Shown one piece after another: positions 40,144 through 48,365 of a DNA stretch of 64,000 nucleotides. Made by a program: the position numbers and the translations under genes. The stretch is from Isochrysis galbana (Eukaryota; Haptophyta; Isochrysidales; Isochrysidaceae): positions 3,217,419-3,281,418 of the forward strand of contig CM030939.1 of assembly GCA_018136815.1 (NCBI GenBank), in the 5' to 3' direction. Position 1 is the first letter of the stretch; every line of letters begins with the position of its first letter. Below the pieces are notes generated by a model. That model searched no databases and was not told where the DNA came from. It worked only from the letters and a program-made list of their open reading frames with translations.

Positions 40144-40494
40144 ACCGAGGGGTCTCCGGTCCCTACCACCTACCTAGCTAGGGCCCGCGGAAGCTTTGGC
40201 CTTTAGCGTCATGCCTCTTTTTTGGGCTAGCCGGCTTGCTTTCATTTGGTGCCACATGGGGGAGGGAGGGAGGCATAATGATGGACGCAGCATCCACATG
40301 CTCCATTTGATACTGCCCATACCTGTCGCCAGCCACGGGGGTGGAAGTTGCCGCGAGCACGGCTCGCTGCTTCGCGCTTCGCGCTACCGTTCGCGTTCCG
40401 CGCTCCCTCCAATAGGAGTTAAGGAGTTAAGGCCTTAGAGGGACTGAGGACCGACCTCAAGACCTTTTTCTTTTTGCTTAAGGGACTCTGCCAG
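40144..40494. other. Intergenic with dispersed motif copies
   Basis: Contains GCCGGCTTGCTTTCATTTGGTG (about 40227-40248), a member of the GGCTTGCCTTCATTTGGT repeat set, and a CGCTTCGCGCT.CCG inverted repeat near 40370-40405. No gene was recognised. Confidence 0.45.
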
Positions 40495-40625
40495 CCCCCC
40501 GCATTCACACGCCCCAACGGGGCCGACCCAAGCCGCCGGAGCCAAAGCGCTCGCAGGCCGCCGACCCCTCTGACCGAGCCGTCGACATGCCCCCCGGCAC
40601 GACCACCGCAGCGTGAGCAATCATG
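40495..40625 (+). pseudogene. LINE-C-type ORF1 fragment
   Basis: CCGCATTCACACGCCCCAACGG...AAGCCGCCGGAGCCAAAGCG...GACCGAGCCGTCGACATG closely matches 58963-59060 of LINE-C, without its hairpin and first ~25 bases. It encodes part of the basic RPKPPEPKRSQA motif. Similarity ends near 40605. Confidence 0.65.
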
Positions 40626-41126
40626 TGAGCGGTGTACGAGAGGTGTGATGGGCTGGATGGAGCTGTGGCTGTGGTGCGGCTGGGTGTGAGTGGGAGATGA
40701 GATGTAACATGAAAAATAATATTCTTGAAGAAGACTACTTCGTTGCTATTCGCTACCCCTTCCGCTGGGGCCTACACTTGACATCTCCTTCACCCTACCC
40801 TCTCTCCCCTTCCCGCTCCCCCCCTCGTTCCTTTTTGTTTGGTTTCGGGGGGTCGGTCCATGTACACTACTTTGGGCATAGCGTCGGGGGAGGGGGAGGA
40901 CGGGCCTTTTGTCTCCTGATTGGTTGGCGGTTGGCGGGGCGTATGTGAGCGCCGCTTTGTGGGGGCCCAGCCTCAACGGAAGACCTCTTGCAGGCGGCAA
41001 GAGGTCTGAATATAAGAAACATCACCTAGGATAGTTAAACTAACGTAGAAAGAACCCAGCGGATATCAAGGAAGATCTTACGAGACGAAAGAGAGGGAAA
41101 TGCAAGCCAAAGCTAGAGCGAAGGAG
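40626..41126. other. Repeat-derived DNA, no gene
   Basis: Contains a LINE-B-type 3' UTR segment (CCTCGTTCCTTTTTGTTTGGTTTCGGGG, about 40813-40840, in minus orientation). The next 200 bp (to 41100) is unique-looking with no coding signal. Confidence 0.45.
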
Positions 41127-41494
41127 AAAAAAAAACCTTTCTGAAGATTCAGGGCTACTCGCCTACTGGTACGCGGCTGTGTAGGGTCCCGGCCCTGGGG
41201 CCTTCCCTGTGGGTTCGTCCCTCTGGTGTTCTGTGGCTGGTGTGGCTGTGGATTGTGCTGGGTGTGTGTTGGCTGCTGGCTGGTGCCAGCATGTCGGCCT
41301 TGCACGCGTCGTTCATAGTGCTACGCGGGCGCGGCCCGCCGGCTCCTGTGCCCACCTGACTGGGGGGGTCGTCCTGGCGCGGTCGCTTCGGCGACAGCGG
41401 CGTGTCCGTGAGCTCTTCGTCCATCATGGCGAGGGCAGCGGCAGCGAGAGCGGGCGGCGGCGCGCGCTCCATGACCCTATCGTTTTAACGATAG
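41127..41494 (-). mobile_element. Internally deleted LINE derivative (5' end joined to 3' end)
   Basis: On the minus strand it begins with the hairpin CTATCGT/ACGATAG (41477-41494), then GGTC and ATG 41472. A ~105-codon MERAPPPALAAAALA... ORF stays close to LINE-B through the RAGTLH motif. At about 41165 it jumps straight to AGTAGGCGAGTAGCCCTGAA TCTTCAG and a T9 tail (A-run 41127-41135), the LINE-B 3' terminus. All pol is absent. It is therefore a ~365-bp non-autonomous element with both ends of the parent. No clear TSD was seen. Confidence 0.75.
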
Positions 41495-41924
41495 TTCTAA
41501 CGGGGGGCATACAAAGAGGAAGTGTGCAAGGCCCCCCTTTACCCTTTACCCGCAACACCCCTCCCCCGATGCGAGAACCGCTGTCCGGGCGGCGTACGCA
41601 TCGCAAAAGGCGGGGAAGGGGGGAGATGGGGACAAGTGAGCTCAGGCGGAGGCGTGGGCCCAAGCGTGCCTCGATTGAACGCTCGCACGTTCAGCAATGA
41701 ATGCTGCAATCGGGGCTCAATCAATGCTCAATGCCGCATGCCGGGTAGAGTGCGGTGAGCGAAAATTGGGATCGATGACAATAAATTTTTTGCGCAGCGG
41801 GTCGGGTAGAAGTCCGCATACCACAAAGTAACTCGTATTGCTTTACTATCACTTGTCCCTTGGTGCGGGAGGCTAATACAACCTTACCTTCCTGTATGGA
41901 TGGTGTGCGCAGACACCCTGACCA
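41495..41924. other. Intergenic, 3' side of MORN gene
   Basis: No gene was recognised. A repeated CAATG/GCTCAATC group lies at about 41695-41740. Confidence 0.4.
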
Positions 41925-42806
41925 TCACCGCAGGATTCCACGCGAATCTTTCCCGTCGGGCTTCGGGGGAAAAGTAGGCATTGCCACGCCAAAAGCGTCC
42001 ACCCACGCAGCTGCGTCTTCCCTGCTCAATTTCTCGACAGCCTTCCCATCCATCAAGCGCCACGCGTATTCACCGTATGGGTCAAACCGTACACCTTCAC
42101 CCACACGAGTGCCTTCGCGGCCCGATACATCGGGCTCCCCTTGGAAGCTGCACACCTCCACTTCTCCATTTGAATACGTGAGTGTGCCCTTGCCGCATCG
42201 GCGGTCGTCGACCCACTCTCCGTCGTAGACCTCGCTCACTGCCAAGCCCGGAACCAAGCCGCCCGTGTTCCTGCCGTCCCAGTTGTTGCTCTGCAAAGTT
42301 CCCACTGGCTTGGTGCCCGCTGGGTGCTTTCCCACAGTCGTTGAGCCGACCAATCCATTCAAGTCCTTGCCACACGTAAGGCCGCCGTAATGGAGCCCTG
42401 AGACGTACGCACGAGGAGTGACACGATATGACATTTGCGTCTGCTTCCCTTTTCCGTGGCGCTTGCCATGCAACCACTGTCCCACGTAGCAATTGCCATT
42501 CGCCTGCGTGTATGTGCCGAACCCATGCTTCTTGTTCATGTGAAACCCACCCTCGTAGACGGATCCGGACTTCCACCTCATAATGCCCTTCCCATGATGT
42601 TTGCCTTCTGACCACTCGCCCTCGTAGTAGAAGCCCTCAGACTTTGCGTCCGCAATCCCGAATCCCTCGTGCTTGTCGTCCTTCCAGTGGCCGACGTACG
42701 TATCTCCAGTCTGCTGGATAAAGGTGCCGTGACCCCCGCCGGGAGTCCCTCCCCGGTATTCTGAATCCTCCGTGAAGCCAACCTTCAGGCTGCGCTGCGG
42801 CGGCAT
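41925..42806 (-). CDS. MORN-repeat protein
   Basis: 293 aa from ATG 42806 (MPPQRSLKVGF). At least six MORN units are clear, e.g. YVGHWKDDKHEGFG, YYEGEWSEGKHHGKG, YEGGFHMNKKHGFG, YVGQWLHGKRHGKG and, after a ~60-aa insert, YDGEWVDDRRCGKG. MORN repeats form elongated beta hairpin arrays that bind membranes or scaffold proteins and are common in ciliary and cytoskeletal proteins of protists. There is no kinase or other catalytic domain. The insert (about aa 125-190) lacks repeats and is Gly-rich. Single exon. Confidence 0.88.
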   Translation of the reverse strand: MPPQRSLKVGFTEDSEYRGGTPGGGHGTFIQQTGDTYVGHWKDDKHEGFGIADAKSEGFYYEGEWSEGKHHGKGIMRWKSGSVYEGGFHMNKKHGFGTYTQANGNCYVGQWLHGKRHGKGKQTQMSYRVTPRAYVSGLHYGGLTCGKDLNGLVGSTTVGKHPAGTKPVGTLQSNNWDGRNTGGLVPGLAVSEVYDGEWVDDRRCGKGTLTYSNGEVEVCSFQGEPDVSGREGTRVGEGVRFDPYGEYAWRLMDGKAVEKLSREDAAAWVDAFGVAMPTFPPKPDGKDSRGILR

Positions 42807-43089
42807 CGCGCACTGCAGCACGACCGGATCCACACAACCTCGTCAGTGGCCGTTACTTCTACGCAAATTTACACTCAGTGACAAACTAATTTCTCGAGAC
42901 TGTGGACCGAACGGCCGAGTACGACGTGTGCTAGGAAAGGAGCGCTGCGCTCGCTCGTTCCGCCCACCCCGTGGAAGGAGTTCACCGCCTTCAAGGGCGC
43001 CAAGGAGGCGTGCGGCACGTCGAAGTCGAATCGCGAGTGCCGCTGCTGCCACTATCACAGGGTGTCTTGTATCTGTTACCCCCTAGGAG

Positions 43090-43270
43090 CCAACGCCTCC
43101 AGATAGCTATCGGGCACCCGATGGCCGATAGCTATCGGGGGGAAATTTTCTCCCGATCGCCAACAGCCCACCCGATAGCTATCGGGGGACCAGAAAATCC
43201 CCCGATAGCTATCGAAGAATTTTAAATGCCCCGGGGAGCTATCGCGATTTAAGGCGGGCCCCCGTTTGCT
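43090..43270. repeat. Cluster of GATAGCTATCGGG palindromes
   Basis: CCCGATAGCTATCGGGG or close variants occur at about 43101, 43124, 43171 and 43199, with decayed copies near 43236 and 43264. They are interleaved with short A/T-rich spacers and a CCCGATGG/CCGATCGCC variant. Each unit is its own inverted repeat. No gene was recognised in 42810-43650. Confidence 0.85.
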
Positions 43271-43659
43271 ATCGGGGGTGAAAGACCTGGCGTGGCGCGG
43301 TGCGTTCCGGAGGTGACGGCGTGATGCGCACGGTTCGCGCCCCGTGAGTAAGTTGGACGTGGGGGTGTAATAAACGCGCGCGCCCGTGCGCATGTGAAAG
43401 TGCTTCGGTCGACGCTATCGACGTCATTCTTCAAGACTTGAGAATTCTTCAACGACATTCGTCCGTTGACATCGAGATGCGCGACCCACAAGGGTACACC
43501 GCCATCATGCACGCCTGCACGTTGGCCCAGGCCAGAGTTTCGTTTCGGACCCGCCCAAATTTCGTTTCGAAATTTCGCACGCATTTCACTAAGTTTCGGG
43601 CCCGCTCCACCCAAATTTCGGGGGTGTTTTGCTTTGCTCGCGGTTATAGCGCTAGCGCG

Positions 43660-44655
43660 CTCCGCGCGCATCGATACGCCCCAAGCCCCAAGTAGCTTCA
43701 GAACGAGGATAGCCGCGCCATTTGACGAGATACTTGAATGAAACTCCATCGCCCTTGCGATCGAGTAACTCTTCGACCAAGTACTCATCTTCATCTTCAG
43801 CGAGCGGAGACGAATCGGTGACGGTGAAGTACGGACGAAGATTGGAAATGTGAACCTCATCCTTGACTTGACGGTTTTCGAGATCGCGTAGACGGTAGCG
43901 AGTGGCCGAGATTGCTTCTTCTACTCGATAGGGACCGGAGTAGAGAAACTGAAGTTTGTTGGCGTGGCCAGGGATTCGACGACAAACTCCGTCTCCTGGT
44001 TTAAAGGTGACACCGAGTTTAGACTCTTGAGAGGCGGAGCGCATCGATTCGCGTTGCGCTTCTTGAGTACTTTCGAGGGCGGAACGCCACGACTCGAGAA
44101 GCTTCTTATTGAGCTCGGTGGCGTAGGTGACAGCATCGCATGCAGGTCGAGATGGAAGCAACTCGAGCACAGGAGCAGGGTCAGCAAGTTGAGCTGGAAG
44201 ACGAAGCTCCCGACCAAACAAGATAGCCGCAGAGAATCGACGAAAACAATCAGCTTATCAAAACCGGAGCGGCCGGCTACGAAATCGTGAGTGGGCGCCA
44301 TCGAAAGAATATCGCAATAGACGACGTCGAAAAGATAGGATCCGATGGAAAGACCGGATGGATGGGCGAGCGGTCGCGGTAACGGTTTGCCAAGAGTGCA
44401 CTCATGGCACTCTCGAATGTATTCCGATACAGAGGCGGACGGGGGACATGCCAGACCAGTACACTCGATTATGAAGTAGGGTAAACATCCTTGTCGCACC
44501 TGGGTGACCAAGGTGGTCATGGTAGGCGCGGAGGTACGTGTCACGAAGGGACTCCGTCCGGAATGTATAAACGAAGAGGAGCCTTTTCCGCTTCTGACTT
44601 TTGAGGAGCGGTAATAGAGTAGGCCATCGCGAAAGAGGAATTGGGATCTTTTTTT
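43660..44655 (-). pseudogene. Ty3/gypsy chromovirus integrase-chromodomain relic
   Basis: From right to left on the minus strand: a DGLLYYR-like lead, the integrase zinc site (YHDHLGHPG then ECHEC, an H2C2 finger), a first core Asp in VVYCDILSM, and FVDSL. The middle of the catalytic core is then missing, and sequence resumes at LFGRELRLP. Next come the C-terminal integrase region (FKPGDGV, SGPYRVEEAISATRYRLRD, VHISNLRPY) and a chromodomain (EYLVEELLDRKGDG...YLVKWRGYP.SEATW). At least two frameshifts separate these parts. Chromodomain and order identify a chromovirus; it cannot be active. Confidence 0.85.
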
Positions 44656-44734
44656 CGACCTAGAGGGCCGTCGTCCTCGTTGGTAGCGGTACAGTCTTCG
44701 AACTAATGAGGCTAGCTCTTCGGCGCGGATACAA

Positions 44735-44935
44735 TGAGAAAAAGACGAAGAAGACGAAGATTTAGCTACAGGCTACAAGTGTTAGGCGTGTTCCGAAAAG
44801 TGAGGTGGGGTACCGTGGGGGAAAAGTTGCTATGCGCACGCGCCTTCCAACTCAGTGCTAACATAACGTTCTAAGCGAAGAGAAAAGTGTCACTTGGCCC
44901 TCTTTTGACGGAACGCGAGTTAAATATCGAGGGCA
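44735..44935 (+). repeat. Dispersed repeat shared with 18260-18400
   Basis: The same order of GAGAAAAAGACGAAGAAGA, GTTGCTATGCGCACGCGCC and TTGGCCCTCTTTTGACGGAA as near 18.3 kb. Non-coding. Confidence 0.7.
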
Positions 44936-45039
44936 GGGGGCAGTGCTCCCTCCCCCCGATTTCACTCGGACACCTGGCTCGTCAGTCGTCAGGCATGGCG
45001 GGATTCCGGGACGGAAAAGTTGTGTCCAGTTAATTAGCT

Positions 45040-45553
45040 TGTTGCGGGTGGGGGGAGGGATATTTTTGGATGCGTGCTATACTTAGCACGCCCCATCTCC
45101 CACCCCACCTCGGTCCGGCAACTCCAGATTCCCCCTCGCGTGGAAATTAACCCCGCGCTCCGAGAGCTCTCTTCATTCCTCTATCACCGTCTCGCTCCTC
45201 GTCCTTTCGGCAGTTCTCCCCCGATTACTAGTGTAAATGGTCCGTTTATGTTAGTCTTTTGTGTCATCGTCATCGTGTTCTTTGTTTGTTTCCTCTGTCC
45301 CGTCCTCCTTCGTGATCTGCGCCGGTCCCGTTGCCTCCATCATGTCTGCCCCTGCCGTCACTCAGTTCGCATCCGAGCATTCGGGAGAGGTCCACGCCGG
45401 GCCTGGCACCCCTCCCTCGACTCATCCCGTCCCCGTTCCGCCCGCACTTAGTTCCGCCTATCTCTCCCTGGCGTCTCCATCAAGTCATACATGCGTCCAT
45501 TCCCACCCCTCGTACTCACACACCACACCGCACTCGCACTCCTTCTCCACACA
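45040..45553 (+). mobile_element. Solo LTR with 5-bp TSD (TAGCT)
   Basis: A 514-bp insertion interrupts repeat R1 copy c. It begins TGTTGCGGG, ends CTCCACACA (TG...CA), and is flanked by TAGCT at 45035-45039 and 45554-45558. The uninterrupted R1 copy at 29.7 kb shows TTAGCTAGTGG at the same point, an empty-site control. Inside are a short palindrome (GTGCTATACTTAGCAC) and a late ATGTCTGCCCC frame. A relative lies at 22438. No internal retrotransposon sequence is attached. Confidence 0.8.
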
Positions 45554-45558
45554 TAGCT

Positions 45559-45760
45559 AGTGGGGGTGGCTAGGATATAACATGTAATAGTAGTACTTAT
45601 TATTATGGTTGTTGTTCGCTAAGGGGGAGTCGCCTGATGGCGGGGGGGGGGGGGGGGGAGGGCCGCGGGAGTGGGGGTGTAGAAAGTTTGCTGCGTGAAA
45701 CAAGTAGTGGGTCCGCGGCCGCGTGTGCGGTGAGAATATTAAATATTTTTTTCCATGCCT
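45559..45760 (+). mobile_element. R1 copy c remainder and LINE-A-type 3' end
   Basis: 45554-45600 completes R1 copy c. From about 45613 GGGGGAGTCGCCTGATGGCGGG, a G18 run, and the terminus GTGCGGTGAGAATATTAAAT followed by T7 match the LINE-A 3' UTR and end (about 45755). It is a 5'-truncated LINE-A-type insertion. Confidence 0.6.
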
Positions 45761-45954
45761 CACCCGGGTTGTACATCTCACGTTACAGTTACAGCTTATC
45801 ACCCATAGATGCACCTGCAGACTGACACAGCTTCACTCCATAAGTCACACAATACTGGCGTTGCCACAGCCACTGCGATTGCCGCGGGTCACATGGAAAG
45901 CCTATCCCATTGTATCAAACATGGCATGGCCCACGGCTCCTAGACCTGAGTGCC

Positions 45955-47418
45955 CTAGGAGACGATTTCGCTCGGCTCGATTGAGATGATGTCATCCGTA
46001 GAGTGCAATCGCAGTCTACGCCTCAGCTCGGGCATGAACTGTTGTTCGAGGGCCGCACGAAGTTGTGAAACCGTCAATTGAGGCACAGACACTTCCATAT
46101 ACGCAGAGAGCGAATCTGACTTTGTGCAGGCGAGCAACCCATCGCGAAGGAGCAAGAGCGCTGCGGCGATACAATGCTCTACATGTTCCCAACCTGAAAG
46201 TAGCCCAATATCCCAAACGAATTCGGTGGCCGCTGGGGAGAAGAAGCCGACGCCAAGTCTGTTTGAGTGCGGCCCCAGGAGCAATTTGGCAGCCTTTGGC
46301 CCACCCATGGTCCGCTCTATGTGCGTGCCCAGAGCGCTATCTCGTTCCGAAATTAATTCGAGGGCAAGCGGTAGCTTGGCTCCATCAAGCCCTGCTGGCG
46401 CCACCACAGCCTTTCCGTCTGCCGAGGACAAGTGAGGCTTGGCTGAGGCCATCAGAGCGCAATAGCGCTCAACCAACTCTGCCGCCTCACAGGTGTCCGC
46501 TGGGAACACTCGCAAGAGTGGCACAAGCCAAAAGAACTCGCGTGGGGATGTGGTTTTCCGAAACCATCCACCACCATTCGCCATACTAGCCTCAGCCATC
46601 TCCGCCTCCTCTGCAACGGCGAGTGCTCGCTGCTCCAGCGCGAAGCGGACGGCATCCGTAGAATCTACATAAGATGCACAAGCGCGCATTCGCGAGAGTG
46701 CAGCAAGATTGGACGGGTCGGCCGATTGCAGTGCGAGCTGGGAATACTGCAGCATCTCCGCATCGCGAGGAGAGATGATCGCGAGGGGCGATTCGGCGAG
46801 TTTGGCCAGGAAATGTGCTCGTGCCTTCCATGCCCGCAGCTTGGTGCGCCAAAGTGCCCGACGAAGGGGCGGAGGGATCTCCGAGTTGAGGAGCCACGAC
46901 AGAGGTTGTTGCTCCCACTTGAGCTCAATGTCGAGTGGCCAACGCGAGAGAAGCTCTGCTGCGCCCAGCCCAGCGAGCTCGATCACAGCGTCCACCTTGC
47001 CGGCGCTCGATAGAGAGGGGGGAGGCTTGAGTGCTGCTGCAAGCCGCGGATCTGGTGCCACTGGACTCTTCCTCATGCTCTGAGAGGGAATCTCCGCCAA
47101 AGTGCGGCGCATGAGCACAGCCTCTGACTCAGCGTCGAGTGCAGCGTCGACAGCGCGCCACGCGGCCTCTCGGCACCGAATGAACTCGTCCGACTGTCCA
47201 ACCTGCTTGCGCGCCTCGCGAACTCGTGCGATCTGCTCGGCCGGCGAGAGCTCGGCGAACGGCGCGAGCACGAGCGTCGCCTTGTCCGCGTTCTGCCGCA
47301 TTCCGTCGCGCACCTCGTGGAAGAGCATTTGCGTGAGCTTGCGGAACTCCGGCGAGGCGGCTACACGGGCTCGGACGTCGGCGACCCAAGGTGAGAGCGA
47401 GGCCTGCCGCTGTTCCAT
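45955..47418 (-). CDS. Unknown protein, possible TBC-like domain
   Basis: 487 aa from ATG 47418 (MEQRQASLSPW). Codon use and lack of stops indicate a real, intronless gene. An N-terminal helical region is followed near aa 190-205 by SEIPPPLRRALWRTKLRAW. This resembles the start of a TBC (Rab GTPase-activating) domain, including the Arg and Trp of the first motif. A C-terminal WEHVEHCIAAALLLLRDGLLA helix resembles later TBC helices. The IxxDxxR and YxQ catalytic fingers were not found, so an active RabGAP is not supported. It could be a degenerate TBC member (TBC1D19-like was considered) or something else. Confidence 0.45.
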   Translation of the reverse strand: MEQRQASLSPWVADVRARVAASPEFRKLTQMLFHEVRDGMRQNADKATLVLAPFAELSPAEQIARVREARKQVGQSDEFIRCREAAWRAVDAALDAESEAVLMRRTLAEIPSQSMRKSPVAPDPRLAAALKPPPSLSSAGKVDAVIELAGLGAAELLSRWPLDIELKWEQQPLSWLLNSEIPPPLRRALWRTKLRAWKARAHFLAKLAESPLAIISPRDAEMLQYSQLALQSADPSNLAALSRMRACASYVDSTDAVRFALEQRALAVAEEAEMAEASMANGGGWFRKTTSPREFFWLVPLLRVFPADTCEAAELVERYCALMASAKPHLSSADGKAVVAPAGLDGAKLPLALELISERDSALGTHIERTMGGPKAAKLLLGPHSNRLGVGFFSPAATEFVWDIGLLSGWEHVEHCIAAALLLLRDGLLACTKSDSLSAYMEVSVPQLTVSQLRAALEQQFMPELRRRLRLHSTDDIISIEPSEIVS

Positions 47419-47832
47419 CCGACGAGCGCGCCGTGGGTTCGCAGGTACGCGTGGGGTGGCGGAGTGGGGGGGCCTCTGTGTGGCGGAGGTCTGTCGTGAC
47501 CACGCGCTGCGAGCGGTTAGGGAGGGGGGTGGAGGGAGGGAGGGGGGGGAGGGAAGGGGCGGGCGGAGAGCAACACGCCGAGCCGTTCGAGGTCGGAGAC
47601 GGGGGGGGGGGGGGGGGGGGGGGGCGCTGCCTCTCTAGGTCTCTAGAACATCCACTATATTTATCACATGAAGGTCTCTTCTCACCTATCCAGATAAGAG
47701 AGGGACCACAGGAGGGACTCCCGGCGGGTTTCACAGTATTCCGAATACCCATACGGGAGGTATGAATGTAGGGCTTCACAGTAATCCCCGTTCACACCGC
47801 ACGGATCTGGACTTCTCTCCCGGATTTCGCTC
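47419..47832. other. Intergenic with very long G-run
   Basis: GA/G-rich DNA and an uninterrupted run of about 27 G near 47599-47625. The flank of LINE-A (TCCCTCCCTCCCTTAGG) is at 47833-47849. No gene was recognised. Confidence 0.6.
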
Positions 47833-47873
47833 TCCCTCCCTCCCTTAGGCAACTAACTTTATAGTTGGACGCG

Positions 47874-48365
47874 ATGGAGCGCGCCGGCGCGACTCCCCTC
47901 TCTTTCGGGCCCCCCGCCGAGGGCGGCCCCCCTGCCCCCATGGACCAGTCGCTGGCGAAGCGACCGCGCCCACCCTCAGAGGCCGAGCAGGTGCGTGCGA
48001 CCCGCGTCGCACCACACGGCCCGTGGCCCTGGCCACACCACCCACAGCAGCCATGCTGGCCTCCCCCATGGGAGGCAGCAGACTGCAGGCCACAGAAGAA
48101 CAGCATCATGCGGACAAGACCGACGCTCCAATGGGCATGCCTTATGGCAGAGGCCCCTCTCACCCTGGCCAGGGCCGCGCCGCCTCGGCGGCGCGGCTTA
48201 AGGCTGGGTGGCCCTCATGGGCACAACACATTGACAAACACCAACATCTCAAATGCGCATACACAACTCTGTCCACACAGAGGGAGACTGACAGGCACGA
48301 CGCCCAGACGCCACGCACGAACAACACTCCCCCGACTCCTCACCACCCCCTACCGGCAACACTGA
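47874..48365 (+). CDS. LINE-A N-terminal frame (ORF1 start)
   Basis: MERAGATPLSFGPPAEGG... from ATG 47874, six bases after the terminal hairpin. It has the family's SLAKRPRPPSEAEQ motif, equivalent to SPKRPRQDDPP of LINE-B. Beyond about codon 45 alignment with LINE-B moves to the next frame (AAMLASPMGG versus AAMLTAASMQ), so a frameshift lies near 48000 and the tail of this ORF is out of frame. Confidence 0.6.
   Translation: MERAGATPLSFGPPAEGGPPAPMDQSLAKRPRPPSEAEQVRATRVAPHGPWPWPHHPQQPCWPPPWEAADCRPQKNSIMRTRPTLQWACLMAEAPLTLARAAPPRRRGLRLGGPHGHNTLTNTNISNAHTQLCPHRGRLTGTTPRRHARTTLPRLLTTPYRQH

Noticed and set aside
45955-47418. Active RabGAP
   Set aside because: One TBC-like motif is visible, but the IxxDxxR and YxQ fingers were not found, so enzymatic activity is not claimed.
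48023-48052. GTG start of the LINE-A main ORF
   Set aside because: Eukaryotic initiation at GTG is not supported; homology shows the frame is entered from ATG 47874 with a frameshift.
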